From: Mantis religiosa
Taxonomy: Eukaryota > Arthropoda > Insecta > Mantodea > Mantidae
NCBI GenBank assembly: GCA_030765055.1
Contig: CM060947.1
Coordinates: 220,301,610-220,365,609, forward strand
DNA length: 64,000 bases
Direction of reading: 5' to 3'
The notes under the pieces are model-generated. The model did not search any database. It was not told the origin of the DNA and was given only the letters and a program-made list of their open reading frames with translations. The position numbers were made by a program, and so were the translations under genes. Shown here one piece after another: positions 24,226 to 34,529 of the stretch (positions within the stretch are counted from its first letter, which is position 1; every line of letters begins with the position of its first letter).

Positions 24226-24348
24226 TTTTATTAATGCATTTAATGAACCAAAGAAATTAAAATTGAAATAATGCAGTAGAATGATCTTTTGGCAACACGT
24301 GGTTTCAAACCCAGCTATTTACTTTTATTTCACAGTTTTTTGTATGTT

Positions 24349-24579
24349 TGTAATTTACGTCCTCCAACGTTAAGTCATATCGGACGATGAATGAAATGGG
24401 TGAAATGATGCTCAAATTAGTCCGGGGTCCTTGGAGTTTAGTTACCCGACATTCGTCTTTAAGGACAGTGGAAAACCTCGGTTGAAACCTTATCCAGGTA
24501 ACTCACCCTGACAGAGAATTGAACTCGGGACCTCTTGAACGTGAGGCAGACACGCCACCACCATGCATCCGAGGCGGGC
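24349..24579 (-). repeat. tRNA-derived SINE, family 1
   Basis: The same head, B box (complement of GAATTGAACTCGGGACC) and body as the copy at 2063-2298, ending at GAGGCGGGC on the plus strand. Confidence 0.8.
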
Positions 24580-27500
24580 AGTTTACAGTTGCATCAGTTT
24601 TCAAAATCACACCAAATTCTCAAAGTGAGCATCATTTACTGCCAAGGGGTACCCTATTCTTTTACTCGTAGTAGCCTGTCACGAAAACTGTCTATAATGT
24701 GTACAGTAGCTGGATGGATCAAATTCATCTCCATTCTGATCTTCTGTTTCATTTCTAATATGTTGAAATTTCAGGCACTATCTAGATCTTATCTTGCTCC
24801 ATAGATAGTAATTTAAATTATTGAGGTCAGTTGATCTACATATTGATCTACATATATGGCCTCTTATAGCAAATGCTGTGATTGAAAGTCTCTTACACCT
24901 TTTCCAAAGTGCATAGAAGCCATCTTACTAAAATCAGGCGTGATTTTGAACCATGCAAGATACACTTGGAAACAAAACTTGACATACTGCAATAATGCCA
25001 TACTGAAATAAGTGTAAATGTTTATCACGTTTAAGTTTCCCTCGATGAAGACTGGGCCAATTATAAGATTGTTAACTAAACCGACAGTTACAAATGCCGA
25101 AGGAACTATATTAGCTATTTCTTTCTGATAACAAGTTGGCCTCGTGACAAAATATTATGTCGTGTAAACTCTAGATTTTTGTACCTTGATCAGTCATCTA
25201 AAGTAATACATCTACAACTTTTATTTTGTATGAATGCCAGTCAACAAATTTAACAAAATTACAAGCAATGAGTGAAATTGTAATACCACGCTGTCGTGTT
25301 ATACATGTTTTATGCTTTTTGAAAGATGGATTAATAATTTAAGGTCGTCTTTGTCACTCGGTGCAGACTTTTCTCTTCCAGAATTCCTCTTGTTCTTCCC
25401 CATTCTAGTTTTATTCAACTAGTTTCCAATCACTTGGAGTTTACTGAATATGTTACGTTACTACATGGATTCATGTGATTAAACAAAATATACATCTCGT
25501 ACAGAGTTTTCATTCCAATATAACATTCAACTAAAATTAAACCTTTTGTTATTTAATTTTCACTCAGATTTGTCAAAGATAGTAATATTATAGATTTGTT
25601 TTTAACACTTGTTCAAGGTTTTCTGTATTCTATTAGCAATTAGTATAATATATTGCTCTACTATCTTTACATCGGATTACAAGACGTATGTTAATCTTAC
25701 TTTCTTTAGTTAATTGTGTTACATATAATTGCAATACAACATAAAATTACCAGCTTTTAATATGAAATTTTTTAAATGAAACAGACATATTTTAAATAAA
25801 ATTTATGATATTATTGAGAACGACCATATCGTATAAAATATATATACAATTGTTCCATTTAAAATACTTCATACGAATTGTGGCATGCTCAGGTATCTAT
25901 GTACTATCCCTTGCAGTGCGTTGAGGCTCCATTCCTCCCGTCTGAATTCAAGTATTTCAAATTTTAACTTTAATTTTCAATTTAAAAGATATATTTAGTA
26001 TTTTTGTGCATCTTCTATATCTCTTGCAATGAAATATAACAGCATTTTCTTAAATCCAGCAATTATTTATATTATCTGTTTTCTACTTCAAGCTCAAACG
26101 AAAGTACACCTTTGAAAAGATGTTCTTTTATGAACCCACGGTACCCAGTAAGGGGGCTTTCTAAATAATTTTAGTATTTTATTAACTTATATGATGACAT
26201 TAAGAGTTCTATAGTCCCTTGTGCGTTGAAACCAATGTTATTTTCAATACTGAATAGGTATAGAAGTTCATATCATAATATAATAGTTATAAATTAGTAT
26301 TAAAACAAATATTTTCTTATAAAAGTAAAATAGTGTAACGTTTTGTTGAGAGGTACTAATGTTACATAATTATTTCGGTAAAGACTATGATCGGTAAGGT
26401 AATGCTGTATTGAAGAGTACAATTTCCGGATGATTCTTAAAAACTAAGTTTGTGAAACTTAACATATGACTCAAAATTATGTGCAAAAGAAATTTTTTAA
26501 CGAATCTATTCAAAACTGATCGTATGAACTATCTCGGAAGTCAAATGTGGTTTGAAGAAGCTGTAGGTCCTCTTATCACACCACCATCCTCATCATCACC
26601 ATCGTTCATCGAAAATAAGGGACGTCACCAGCTTCCAGTAATTAAGTCCAGCTCTTGCTTCGTGGAATGAAGTTTTCCTAAAGGTCATAGAGACGTGCGA
26701 GGGGCACTGAGTCAAACAAAAATAAAATATTCCGTCAATAAATGTGCTGTGTCTGTTTCCTAAATTCTCCTACACTCTTACACCGATTCCCAACAAATTT
26801 TGTACGCGTATTCCTGATAACAAAATTAAAAATACCTTGGACGTGCTATTTAATAAAGTCATACCTACTGAAAGAGGGAAGGGATTGCTCGATGGAAAGG
26901 AATTGTGAAGTCAAACTGGTTTGTTTCCTCAGTACATTAATGAAATGTAAATATAAAAAAATATCCTTCATTTCTTTGGAGGATATAAAAATATCTGCCC
27001 TTTTTGGAGTGGATGTGTTGGAAAATTCTGAGTGGGACACAATTTCAACTATAAGCAGCACTAAGTGTCTCTTTTCTCAAAAATATCAAGATAAATTCTG
27101 TTTATTTAGTTTCCTACGGCTAGGCAATATTAAAATACCTCGAAATTGTATTAGGGTTGAAAATTCTGGCACAAAGACAATTTGTAATACTCTGAATACT
27201 AATTGGAAAGTACTCAATAACAAAATTGTGGCGAAAAACTTAAAAGAATTGAATACTAGAATTATGTAATTATTTAAGTGTAAATATATAGCTAATTGGA
27301 CCTTTTATCTTTCGGAAAATCTTCAAATTATCAGGTGTGATAACACTGGGTAACAAAAAAATAATTTTGAGTGTTTCGAGCACTTCATGAGGCAATTCCT
27401 ACTAATTTTGGGTTGAGATAAACAAATATGACAATGAAAAGATTTTATTAGCTCTAGTTTCTATGATATACACAAGCTGGAAGTATTACATTTTAACGGA

Positions 27501-27649
27501 TTGAGAGTAAAGGATACATTTTAATTGCAACATGCTAACAACAATGAAAGTGTATTTGATTTTTTTAACTGATAATTACATGCTAATAGTTCTAAATTGC
27601 TGGAAAAATACTTCACAGATAGTCGTGTATAAAGAGAATCATGTAGTGG
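24580..27649. other. AT-rich intergenic DNA
   Basis: Low-complexity AT-rich sequence. One frame of 175 codons (26742-27269, plus) lacks any domain, Kozak context or splice support, and its composition resembles the surroundings. I do not call it a gene. Confidence 0.4.
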
Positions 27650-28085
27650 CCCACTGACTTCGTCGTCTTTTAGCTTGCCTCTTGTGATGGAGTTCCGCAG
27701 AAGCCCTACACAAAGACCAATAGTAATTCGCAAGCATTACTTCATGCCAAAGGTCCTGATATCTTTGTTCCATATCAGAAATGTCCTGATGGAAACTCTC
27801 CCCATGTTCATCATTAACAGCTCCACAACTAGGAGGGAAAAGGTCTAGGTGGGAGTGGAGAAAATGGATCTTAAGTGACATGTTGCATCCAAGGTTACGG
27901 TATTTTTGCAGGAGCACTGTCACCAAATGCTTGTAGTTGTCATCTGTTTTGTTGTCTAAGAATCTATGAACAACACCCTTGAAGGCTTCCCAAGCTACCT
28001 TTTCTTTCCCCTCCAAAATTTGGTCAAATGCAGGATCCTTTACAAGTTGTCTTATTTATGGTCCGATAAAAATGCCTTCCTTACC
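27650..28085 (-). pseudogene. C-terminal part of a repeat-borne arthropod protein of unknown function
   Basis: Reading on the minus strand from about 28085, KEGIFIGP is followed by a stop, then IRQLVKDPAFDQILEGKEK. The open frame (28016-27639) goes on with VLLQKYRNLGCNMSLKIHFL, HSHLDLFPPSCGAVNDEHGE and SFHQDISDMEQRYQ. I recall this pattern from many multi-copy predicted proteins in arthropod genomes, which is why I treat it as transposon-associated. The reaction it performs is not known to me. The second, shortened copy at 9697-9978 confirms that it is a dispersed repeat. Confidence 0.65.
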
Positions 28086-28312
28086 TTTTGAATCACTTTA
28101 TTTCCAAAATTACTCTCTGATGTTATTTGACAGGTGTGCCAACTCCCTCCCCCCCAAAAAAAATTTCCGCCAAATTTAAAATCTTCACTCTAAAACGGAA
28201 ATGTTACTTTATCCTTAAAATAAGAGCTAATCAATCATTTTTATGGTGATTTTTGAATTCAGCAAATGGAAATAAATATAAATTCACTATTTTTAAGCCC
28301 GAAACTTTTTTA
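28086..28312 (-). repeat. Non-coding flank of the repeat that carries the unknown protein
   Basis: Matches 9697-9865 in reverse orientation, from CGGGCTTAAAAATA to the GGCACACCTG motif. It contains a C-run and an A-run near 28150. Confidence 0.75.
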
Positions 28313-28384
28313 TTGCCCTGTGAGGCTTGTAAGTGCATCACTGAAGATCAAGTGTCTCGTATTTCCTTTTGCTGGTGTAGTTAT

Positions 28385-28949
28385 TGTGACTTTGTGGGTT
28401 CGTGAAATGAAAAGTCCAATTACACCACTCAAAAATGTTCTTTATTTCCACCGACTTACAGTTAAACTCTTGCCAATTACATAAAATAACGTAATGCACA
28501 CAATTACGATTCACCAGTTCGTCCGTTACACATTCACTTGTACTCGCGATTACACAAACTCCGATACACATACACAGTTCGTACAGTCTTCCGTTGCACA
28601 ACCCTTTCGTTCATTAACACGTCACTGACTAACACTGCCTTCTTACACCAAGAACTGTCCTCACTAACCAACTGACTGACTGACCAAACCAACAACTGAC
28701 TAACTAACTCCGTCTGTCTGTAACCCTCTTTATATCGGAATATCCCGCCTTCTGGTGTTTACAGGATTGTTCTAGTAACAGAAAGATCGAGAAACAGGTG
28801 TAGAGAAAACAGGCGACACAGTCATGTTTTTTCCCTGACCACAGCCTGTCACCACTACAAGACGAACGAGGAGGAGGTGTGGCTAACCGAAACTCCCCCG
28901 CCTTCCGCTGCCAGCTGCTTTCACAGGGTGTTCCAGCGCTCCCGTTACA
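28385..28949 (-). repeat. 3' LTR of mini-gypsy B
   Basis: TGTGAC...GTTACA on the plus strand. It contains CTTTATATC (28728-28736), the complement of a GATATAAAG TATA-like box, and TTTATT (28441-28446), the complement of AATAAA. Confidence 0.95.
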
Positions 28950-30107
28950 CTGCTCCCTCCTCAAAGCTGTTCGCCTCGAACAGCCCCATCGTAGCGTGCG
29001 AGGCGGTCCAGGTGTACCACCAGCATCTGCTCGGAGTCTCAGCCAGAAGTAGCGCTGCCGTAGTTTGTGAACCATTCGGTTCGCTCCCAGGTGTCCTCCT
29101 GAAGTACCGGCGTGCACTTCCTCCAAGACTTCCGGGACCTTGCTCCGGGGAAGTACCAACTGTCCTCTCTGCGCCTTCCCATCGGGTGACTCCCATACCC
29201 GGAACAGCACGCCCTCTCTGGTCTTCAACGAGTCCCATTGGGCCCAGTGCGACTTGTAGGTGGCGCTCCTCGGTGCGATGTCCTCCCAGGTCGGTCTCGT
29301 CCCTGCGTCCACTTCCCTCAAGAGTGGCCCCAAGTCTGCGTCCGCCAGCTGCTCCCTCCTCAGGCCTGCGCTATCCCAGCCTTCAGCAGGCACTGCCACA
29401 ACTACTCGGACTGCTGCGGCACGTTCCTCCTCTTCCACTCTTGTGCGCTCGTGGCCGTCCTGGATCTGCGATAGGACACCTCCAATGCAATGGTCGCTGG
29501 CGTCGGTGTCCACAATGAAGGCGCCACCCGGTTGTGGGAAACCCAAAATTGAAGCACTGCACAGGGTCCCCTTCGGATGCTGGAAAGCGTCTTCGGCGTC
29601 CTCCGTCCACACATAAGGCCGGTTTTCCTCCGTCAGGCGGGTGAGGGGTTTTGCGATGTTGTCGGACTTTTCCTCTAAATCATTAAGGCGGTCGTCTACT
29701 TGACCCTTCCGCTTGCCCAGGTTCGCGACGTCATCCCTCACGCCGGCCAAACGTTCCTCAAACTTTGCGGCGAGAGCCTCGTTCGCCGCCCTCATCTCCA
29801 TTGTCAGTTCGGCCATCTTTGAGGTCATTGTCGTGGCCAAGTTGTTGTTAGCCGTTTCCGTCTTCGCTGTTAATTCGGCCTTCATTTCTTCCATCTTCCT
29901 GGTGATGTTGTCGTTGGCGGTCTTCATTTGTTTCAACTCGGCGGTGATGTTGTCGTTTGCCGCTTCTGTTTTTGCAGCGAGGTTTTCATTTGCCGTCTTC
30001 ATTTCTGTCAGTTCCGCCTTCATTTCCATCATCTTCTCCAAAAGTTTCTCCAATGCCGCGTCCATGGTTGTAATGTTCGGTGATGTTATCTTCCCGCTTC
30101 CTGACAC
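28704..30107 (-). CDS. Mini-gypsy B fused gag / RNase H / integrase-fragment ORF
   Basis: 467 codons, uninterrupted. It starts as GTG in the primer-binding site; the first ATG is codon 15 (30065). Residues 15-147 form a long coiled coil with tandem units such as KTANDNI and KMEEMKAELT, 44 residues longer than in copy A. Residues 152-215 correspond to the RT-RNase H junction (KPLTRLTEENRPYVWTEDA; VDTDASDHCIGGVLSQ). Residues 220-300 are the spacer before integrase, and 326-355 the integrase zinc-binding region with HAGTSGGHLGANRM but no Cys pair. From residue 387 it reads the LTR. In another frame just before the LTR, MLVVHLDRLARYDGA is the usual C-terminal end of gypsy integrase, so a third deletion joins there out of frame. 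A coiled-coil, gag-like role is the only plausible one. Confidence 0.82.
   Translation of the reverse strand: MSGSGKITSPNITTMDAALEKLLEKMMEMKAELTEMKTANENLAAKTEAANDNITAELKQMKTANDNITRKMEEMKAELTAKTETANNNLATTMTSKMAELTMEMRAANEALAAKFEERLAGVRDDVANLGKRKGQVDDRLNDLEEKSDNIAKPLTRLTEENRPYVWTEDAEDAFQHPKGTLCSASILGFPQPGGAFIVDTDASDHCIGGVLSQIQDGHERTRVEEEERAAAVRVVVAVPAEGWDSAGLRREQLADADLGPLLREVDAGTRPTWEDIAPRSATYKSHWAQWDSLKTREGVLFRVWESPDGKAQRGQLVLPRSKVPEVLEEVHAGTSGGHLGANRMVHKLRQRYFWLRLRADAGGTPGPPRTLRWGCSRRTALRREQCNGSAGTPCESSWQRKAGEFRLATPPPRSSCSGDRLWSGKKHDCVACFLYTCFSIFLLLEQSCKHQKAGYSDIKRVTDRRS
28950..28964 (-). other. Polypurine tract of mini-gypsy B
   Basis: The minus strand reads TTGAGGAGGGAGCAG directly before the 3' LTR, the expected plus-strand priming site. 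Confidence 0.65.
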
Positions 30108-30109
30108 CA
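30100..30109 (-). other. Primer-binding site of mini-gypsy B
   Basis: TGGTGTCAGG on the minus strand, one base from the 5' LTR, identical to copy A. Confidence 0.7.
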
Positions 30110-30110
30110 G

Positions 30111-30675
30111 TGTGACTTTGTGGGTTCATGAAATGAAAAGTCCAATTACACCACTCAAAAATGTTCTTTATTTCCACCGACTTACAGTTAAACTCTTGCC
30201 AATTACATAAAATAACGTAATGCACACAATTACGATTCACCAGTTCGTCCGTTACACATTCACTTGTACTCGCGATTACACAAACTCCGATACACATACA
30301 CAGTTCGTACAGTCTTCCGTTGCACAACCCTTTCGTTCATTAACACGTCACTGACTAACACTGCCTTCTTACACCAAGAACTGTCCTCACTAACCAACTG
30401 ACTGACTGACCAAACCAACAACTGACTAACTAACTCCGTCTGTCTGTAACCCTCTTTATATCGGAATATCCCGCCTTCTGGTGTTTACAGGATTGTTCTA
30501 GTAACAGAAAGATCGAGAAACAGGTGTAGAGAAAACAGGCGACACAGTCATGTTTTTTCCCTGACCACAGCCTGTCACCACTACAAGACGAACGAGGACG
30601 AGGTGTGGCTAACCGAACCTCCCCCGCCTTCCGCTGCCAGCTGCTTTCACAGGGTGTTCCAGCGCTCCCGTTACA
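30111..30675 (-). repeat. 5' LTR of mini-gypsy B
   Basis: Same ends and length as the 3' LTR. The TATA-like complement is at 30454-30462. Confidence 0.95.
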
Positions 30676-30679
30676 TTAT

Positions 30680-31334
30680 ATATGATGGTATTTCTCAGGG
30701 GTAGGCCAACAAAATCGCAGTTATCTGAGCTTTTATTCTGTCTTTTTCATATTAAGGAAGATAAACACTTTTGGAAATTCCGTTTTACATATTTACTCGT
30801 AGGTACAATAGCAGATAAGGAACGCAGTTAACTTAAGTGATATTTTTCACATATAAGCTGTCCACTATGTGTTAGCTTACAAATAGGGTTCTCTTTGTAT
30901 GACCAGGGGATAAAAACGTATACTATGCTCTCTAAGGACTCTACAAATTATTGTTTTAAATGCTTTATGTTATACTTACTTCAGTATCGAAACAAATACT
31001 TTAAGATAGTGTCTCAATTATTTCCTTTTAGAGGTTAGGAGAATACAGTAGTCATAATTTATTATCCACTGACAAATCTTGTAAGAGCTGCTAACTATGT
31101 AATGACGTTTTCCAAGGTCAGAACATAAACAAATGGCAGATCGCTGTTTGAAGAAAGTAAAAGTATTGGAAAATGCAAACCAATTAATGTAGTATCTAGA
31201 AAAATGTGAATTCCACATGTTTATCGAGATTGTTGGGATACCATAGTAGCACTTCCATTTATAATGCTGATCCTTATACTATATACCGAGCCATATTATA
31301 TGTACTCGACGAAAGATGTTACACTGCTTAATTT
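30680..31334. other. AT-rich sequence, nothing recognised
   Basis: No coding region or repeat supported in this stretch. Confidence 0.4.
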
Positions 31335-31515
31335 TAAGTGATTCCCTGAGTGCAATACAGAGCCTTTGGCAGCTGTACTATTATCATCCTATTGTACGGT
31401 ATATTCAGGAAGCCCTCCGCATTTTACACGCCTCCGATAAGCGTAGTGTGTGCATTAATTCCTGGTCACGTTGGCTTGCTGGGAAATGAAACATCAACGG
31501 CCCAGGGTTTACATA
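31335..31515 (+). pseudogene. RNase H fragment of a jockey-like LINE
   Basis: Reads SDSLSAIQSLWQL, then HPIVRYIQEALRILHASDKR, and after a frameshift ALIPGHVGLLGNETSTAQG. The SDS...AIQ motif and the GHVG..GNE motif are the conserved parts of the C-terminal RNase H domain in jockey-type LINEs. Only this scrap is left. It ends about 10 bp before mariner B. Confidence 0.75.
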
Positions 31516-31526
31516 CCACATTAATA

Positions 31527-32446
31527 CGAGGGCTGTTCAATAAAGAACGATCATAATTTTCTCTGTGATAAATTTTTGCAATAAAATTCAATCTTATTAT
31601 ATTCTGTTATCTTAATGTCAAACAAACACGCCGTAGTAGTTTCATTGTTGGTACTCCTGGTTCCCGCCTGTGAGAACCAGGCAAGTTCCGATATGTTCAG
31701 TATCGCCTACCACTGCAATGGAGGTAACACGCGAGGAACAATATGCGGCTTTGAAATTCTGCTTTCGTCTCAACAAATCTTCAGTTGAGGCCTATACAAT
31801 GTTACAGGAGGCCTATGGAGAGTCTGTTCTTCCCTCAGCACAGCTCGAAAGTGGTTTAAAATGCCTAAAGATGGGAGACATCAATTTCAAAGGAAGGTGG
31901 ACTCAGTGCTGCAGTTACTGCTCTTACGGAAGAAAACATCAAAACTGCTGCTGCCATTGTGAGAAAGGATCGACAAATTACCTTAAGATCACTTTCTGAA
32001 ATACAGAACATTTCACTGGGTGCCACCCACACGTTGGTGACAGAAACATTACACAAGAGACATCTTTGCGCGTGATGGGTTCCAAGATGGCCGCATATTG
32101 CCAGTGTTGGTGCTGAATATCTTGCAAAAATCAACGTGAGGTGCATCCCTCATCCTCTCTATAGACCGGATTTAGCCCCATGTGACATTTTTCTATTCCC
32201 TAACTTTAGGTAACGCCTTTGTGGGAGGCATTATCCATTATCAGAAACAGTGGTGAAAGCTGCGGAGGCGATTTTGAAGGATCTCTCAAAAATGGTTTCC
32301 AGCATGTCTTTGATAGCTGGCTGAAACGCTGGGACAAGTGCATCGCATTCAGCGGAGACTACTTTGAAAAGGACCATCAAAATTATGAGGATGAGTAAAC
32401 GTACGTTGTTAAAAAATTGTGATCATGCTTTATTGATTTTAGACCT
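31527..32446 (+). mobile_element. Mariner element, copy B (internally deleted)
   Basis: The left end CGAGGGCTGTTCAATAAAG follows a TA (31525-31526). The right end is decayed (TTGTGATCATGCTTTATTG, then ACCTC before TA). The element is 0.9 kb. Compared with copy C, the missing part is the centre, joined at TTCCAAGATGG|CCGCATATTGCC (near 32090). Confidence 0.88.
31718..32398 (+). pseudogene. Mariner transposase, catalytic centre deleted
   Basis: Starts at ATG 31718 with MEVTREEQYAALKFCFRLNK, the N-terminal DNA-binding region that copy A lacks. It then frameshifts. After the internal deletion it resumes in the C-terminal part with the third catalytic-Asp segment (YRPDLAPCDIFLFP) and ends WLKRWDKCIAFSGDYFEKD. 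The first two catalytic Asp motifs are gone, so it is inactive. Together with copy A it shows two different deletions of the same family. Confidence 0.85.
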
Positions 32447-32599
32447 CTAATACGGAGAGCTGTGCAGGAAGAGTAGTCCGCTCTCTGAGTAAATAAACTT
32501 AGATCATTGAGGGGACGACCGATTTGCTGGGTTACCTGCTGTAACTCATCTCATCGACATCAGGTGAGTTTTGCTCGGTTGTGCATCGGCCACTGTGTT

Positions 32600-32985
32600 T
32601 TTACCCAAAGCAAATTACCAAGAGGGGACCCTGCTCTAGATGGCCCACTTTGGAATGAAGCTCTATTCGACTGTCATGTGTTGCTAGTGTATTTTTTTGC
32701 CCAGTATACCGTCTCAACACTCTGCAGCTTCCGGTTTGCTTTGCATAGATACTAGCAGATGACAACAATTGGTGGAGAGATTTGAAATATTTTTCAAAGA
32801 TAAATAACAACGTTTTGCCTTTTAGTGTTTTATTTATGTTTTAAAATGTTTCTTTGGGTTTTGCCTTGATTGAATACGTTTATCTTATTTGACATTTTAT
32901 TTATAATTTTTATAATTCAAAGTGACATTTATCTCTGGCTCTTACCAATAATAAAGGACACTAATGACCAGTAGTGATTATATAT
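32600..32985 (+). repeat. Dispersed retroposon, copy 2 of the 20440 family
   Basis: CAGCTTCCGGTTTGCTTTGC near 32725 and the following GATACT...GATGAC segment match the copy at 20570, as does the T-rich middle. The 3' end reads AAAGGACACTAATGACC, a decayed form of the hairpin region. Boundaries are approximate. Confidence 0.5.
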
Positions 32986-32987
32986 AT

Positions 32988-33461
32988 TGCCGCGAACCTG
33001 TTTCTACGATCGCGCGGCTTGTTTACACAAAATGAGCTGATAGGCGGGCAGTGTGAAAACCAAGAGCCGGCAGATAGAAGTAACATGAAGATAAAATTCT
33101 GCCGAAACAAACTGAGATAAATGGAAATTTCTAGTTACTTCTGGACTGATAGAGATAATTCGGTTTCTGGTTTATTCTAGAATGATCTAGAAATTATCAG
33201 GAGATATATAGGCGATTGTGACACACCAGCCGGACAGTTGTAAACAGAGTGAGTTGCAAGATGTTGTTGTAAAGTCATGTAACAAGAGTGTTTTCAACAG
33301 TGGAAGTTGAGTAAGCTGTTTGTTATTGCCATCGACTTGGGTGTTGTACATTGTGATATGTGATGTAATTCTGCCGCGAGGGAGTGTATTTGTACGCAAA
33401 TAAAGAACATTTAGAATTTCGGCAAATGGGAATTTTAATTCTATGATCCCACAAATTCACA
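32988..33461 (+). mobile_element. Gypsy-type solo LTR, 474 bp, diverged
   Basis: TGCCGCGAACC...CAAATTCACA with ATAT before (32984-32987) and ATAC after (33462-33465). The 3' end, with AATAAAGAACATTT and then GATCCCACAAATTCACA, parallels the ends of the solo LTR at 18595 and of the mini-gypsy LTRs. The U3 part is unlike either. A GATATATAGG box near 33200 could be the TATA element. Confidence 0.8.
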
Positions 33462-33782
33462 ATACCAATCTTTCATCAGTAAGATTGTTTCCATGGCCTA
33501 TACTTTATAGGCCATTTAAACATCATTTAGGATTAATTGGGATATTGAGGAAATTCCCATTAAATTCAGTATATATGTTTCATTGTCGTACAAATATCTG
33601 AAGCATTTTCCTTGAACTACATCGTTAGAGCTGGTTTTGGAGGGGAAAAAATCTAAATTTTCGATAATTCTTCCTTATAGAAGGCAGTTTCTGTGAGTTT
33701 CTTGAAAACGTTGCTGCTGAGTTCTTGAAAGATGTGAGTTGAAATAACGAAATTCATAGTTAACCGAAGTCTTGTTTTGAGT

Positions 33783-34080
33783 ATGATAGGGAGGTCCGGG
33801 TTCGATTCCCTTGGCCAACTTACCTGATCCATGGGTGTTTTGGGTATTTTCACGAGTCACCAGGCGATTGCTGAGAAGGTTAATCACATCTACCGAATTT
33901 CCTTGTCGCTTCATTTCGCCCCCGTTATTGTTTCACTTCATCTCATATGTGGTGGTGTTTTTCAGAGTAGAATTGTCGGCGGGAGTCTCGGCACTGCATG
34001 ATAGGATAATATGCTCTGAGTAAAATGGCCTTCGATCTCCGAACCCAGTGTCCGGAACATAATAAGGTGGGATGCCGGTT
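33783..34080 (+). repeat. tRNA-derived SINE, family 5
   Basis: Has a B-box-like GGTCCGGGTTCGATTCCCTT, followed by a body with CACTGCATGATAGGATAATA. No second full copy was found here; a weakly similar segment lies near 57310-57345 (GCCAACCTTCCTG). Confidence 0.5.
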
Positions 34081-34284
34081 ATTCTGTCCTGCCAAGCTAA
34101 AGTTTAGAGAGCCTGCTTCTGCACTGTCATTGCTCCTTGGGACGGCTGCTCTCTGACACCTTCCGCCTCATCATTTCTCCTGGTGGTACCCCACTTGAGG
34201 ACATAGATACAATTGACTCCGTAACGTTCCAGTCCAGACACACATACACACAAACACATACACACATGCATGCACACGTACTCA

Positions 34285-34500
34285 CAGGAGGGCAAGTGGT
34301 GTAGCTGCCTCACGTTCAGTACGTCGTGAATTAGATTCTCAGTCAATGTGAGTAATCTGAACAAGGTATTTTTTCTGACGTTTACCCTAATCCTGATAGA
34401 TTGAATGTTGGATAACTCTCTGCTCTATGGACTCTGGACGCATTTGAGCTTCATTTCACAGATTTTATTCTTCGTTCGATATTACCTACACGTTTTAGAA
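34285..34500 (+). repeat. tRNA-derived SINE, family 1 (decayed)
   Basis: Begins GGAGGGCAAGTGGTGTAGC, has CTGCCTCACGTTCAGTACG and a body ending with GGACTCTGGACGCATTTGAG, the same order as other family 1 copies but with many changes. Confidence 0.65.
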
Positions 34501-34529
34501 CATTCATTTGAAAAGTAATTTTGTTACTT

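Larger units (their letters stand above)
28385..30675 (-). mobile_element. Mini-gypsy copy B: complete, internally deleted Ty3/gypsy element
   Basis: A 2291-bp element with two LTRs of exactly 565 bp (28385-28949 and 30111-30675). It is flanked by TTAT on both sides (28381-28384, 30676-30679). On the minus strand the order is LTR, primer-binding site (30109-30100), one long ORF, purine-rich tract, LTR. The LTRs differ by only a few bases (for example TTCGTGAAATG versus TTCATGAAATG), so insertion is recent. Autonomous relatives need gag, protease, RT, RNase H and integrase, most of which is missing here. Mobility must have come from another element. Confidence 0.95.

Noticed and set aside
26742..27269. 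175-codon plus-strand frame in AT-rich DNA
   Set aside because: No domain, no conserved motif, no start or splice context; composition equals the surroundings.
28877..29518. 213-codon plus-strand frame opposite the mini-gypsy ORF
   Set aside because: Antisense shadow of the GC-rich coding strand; the minus frame has the family motifs.
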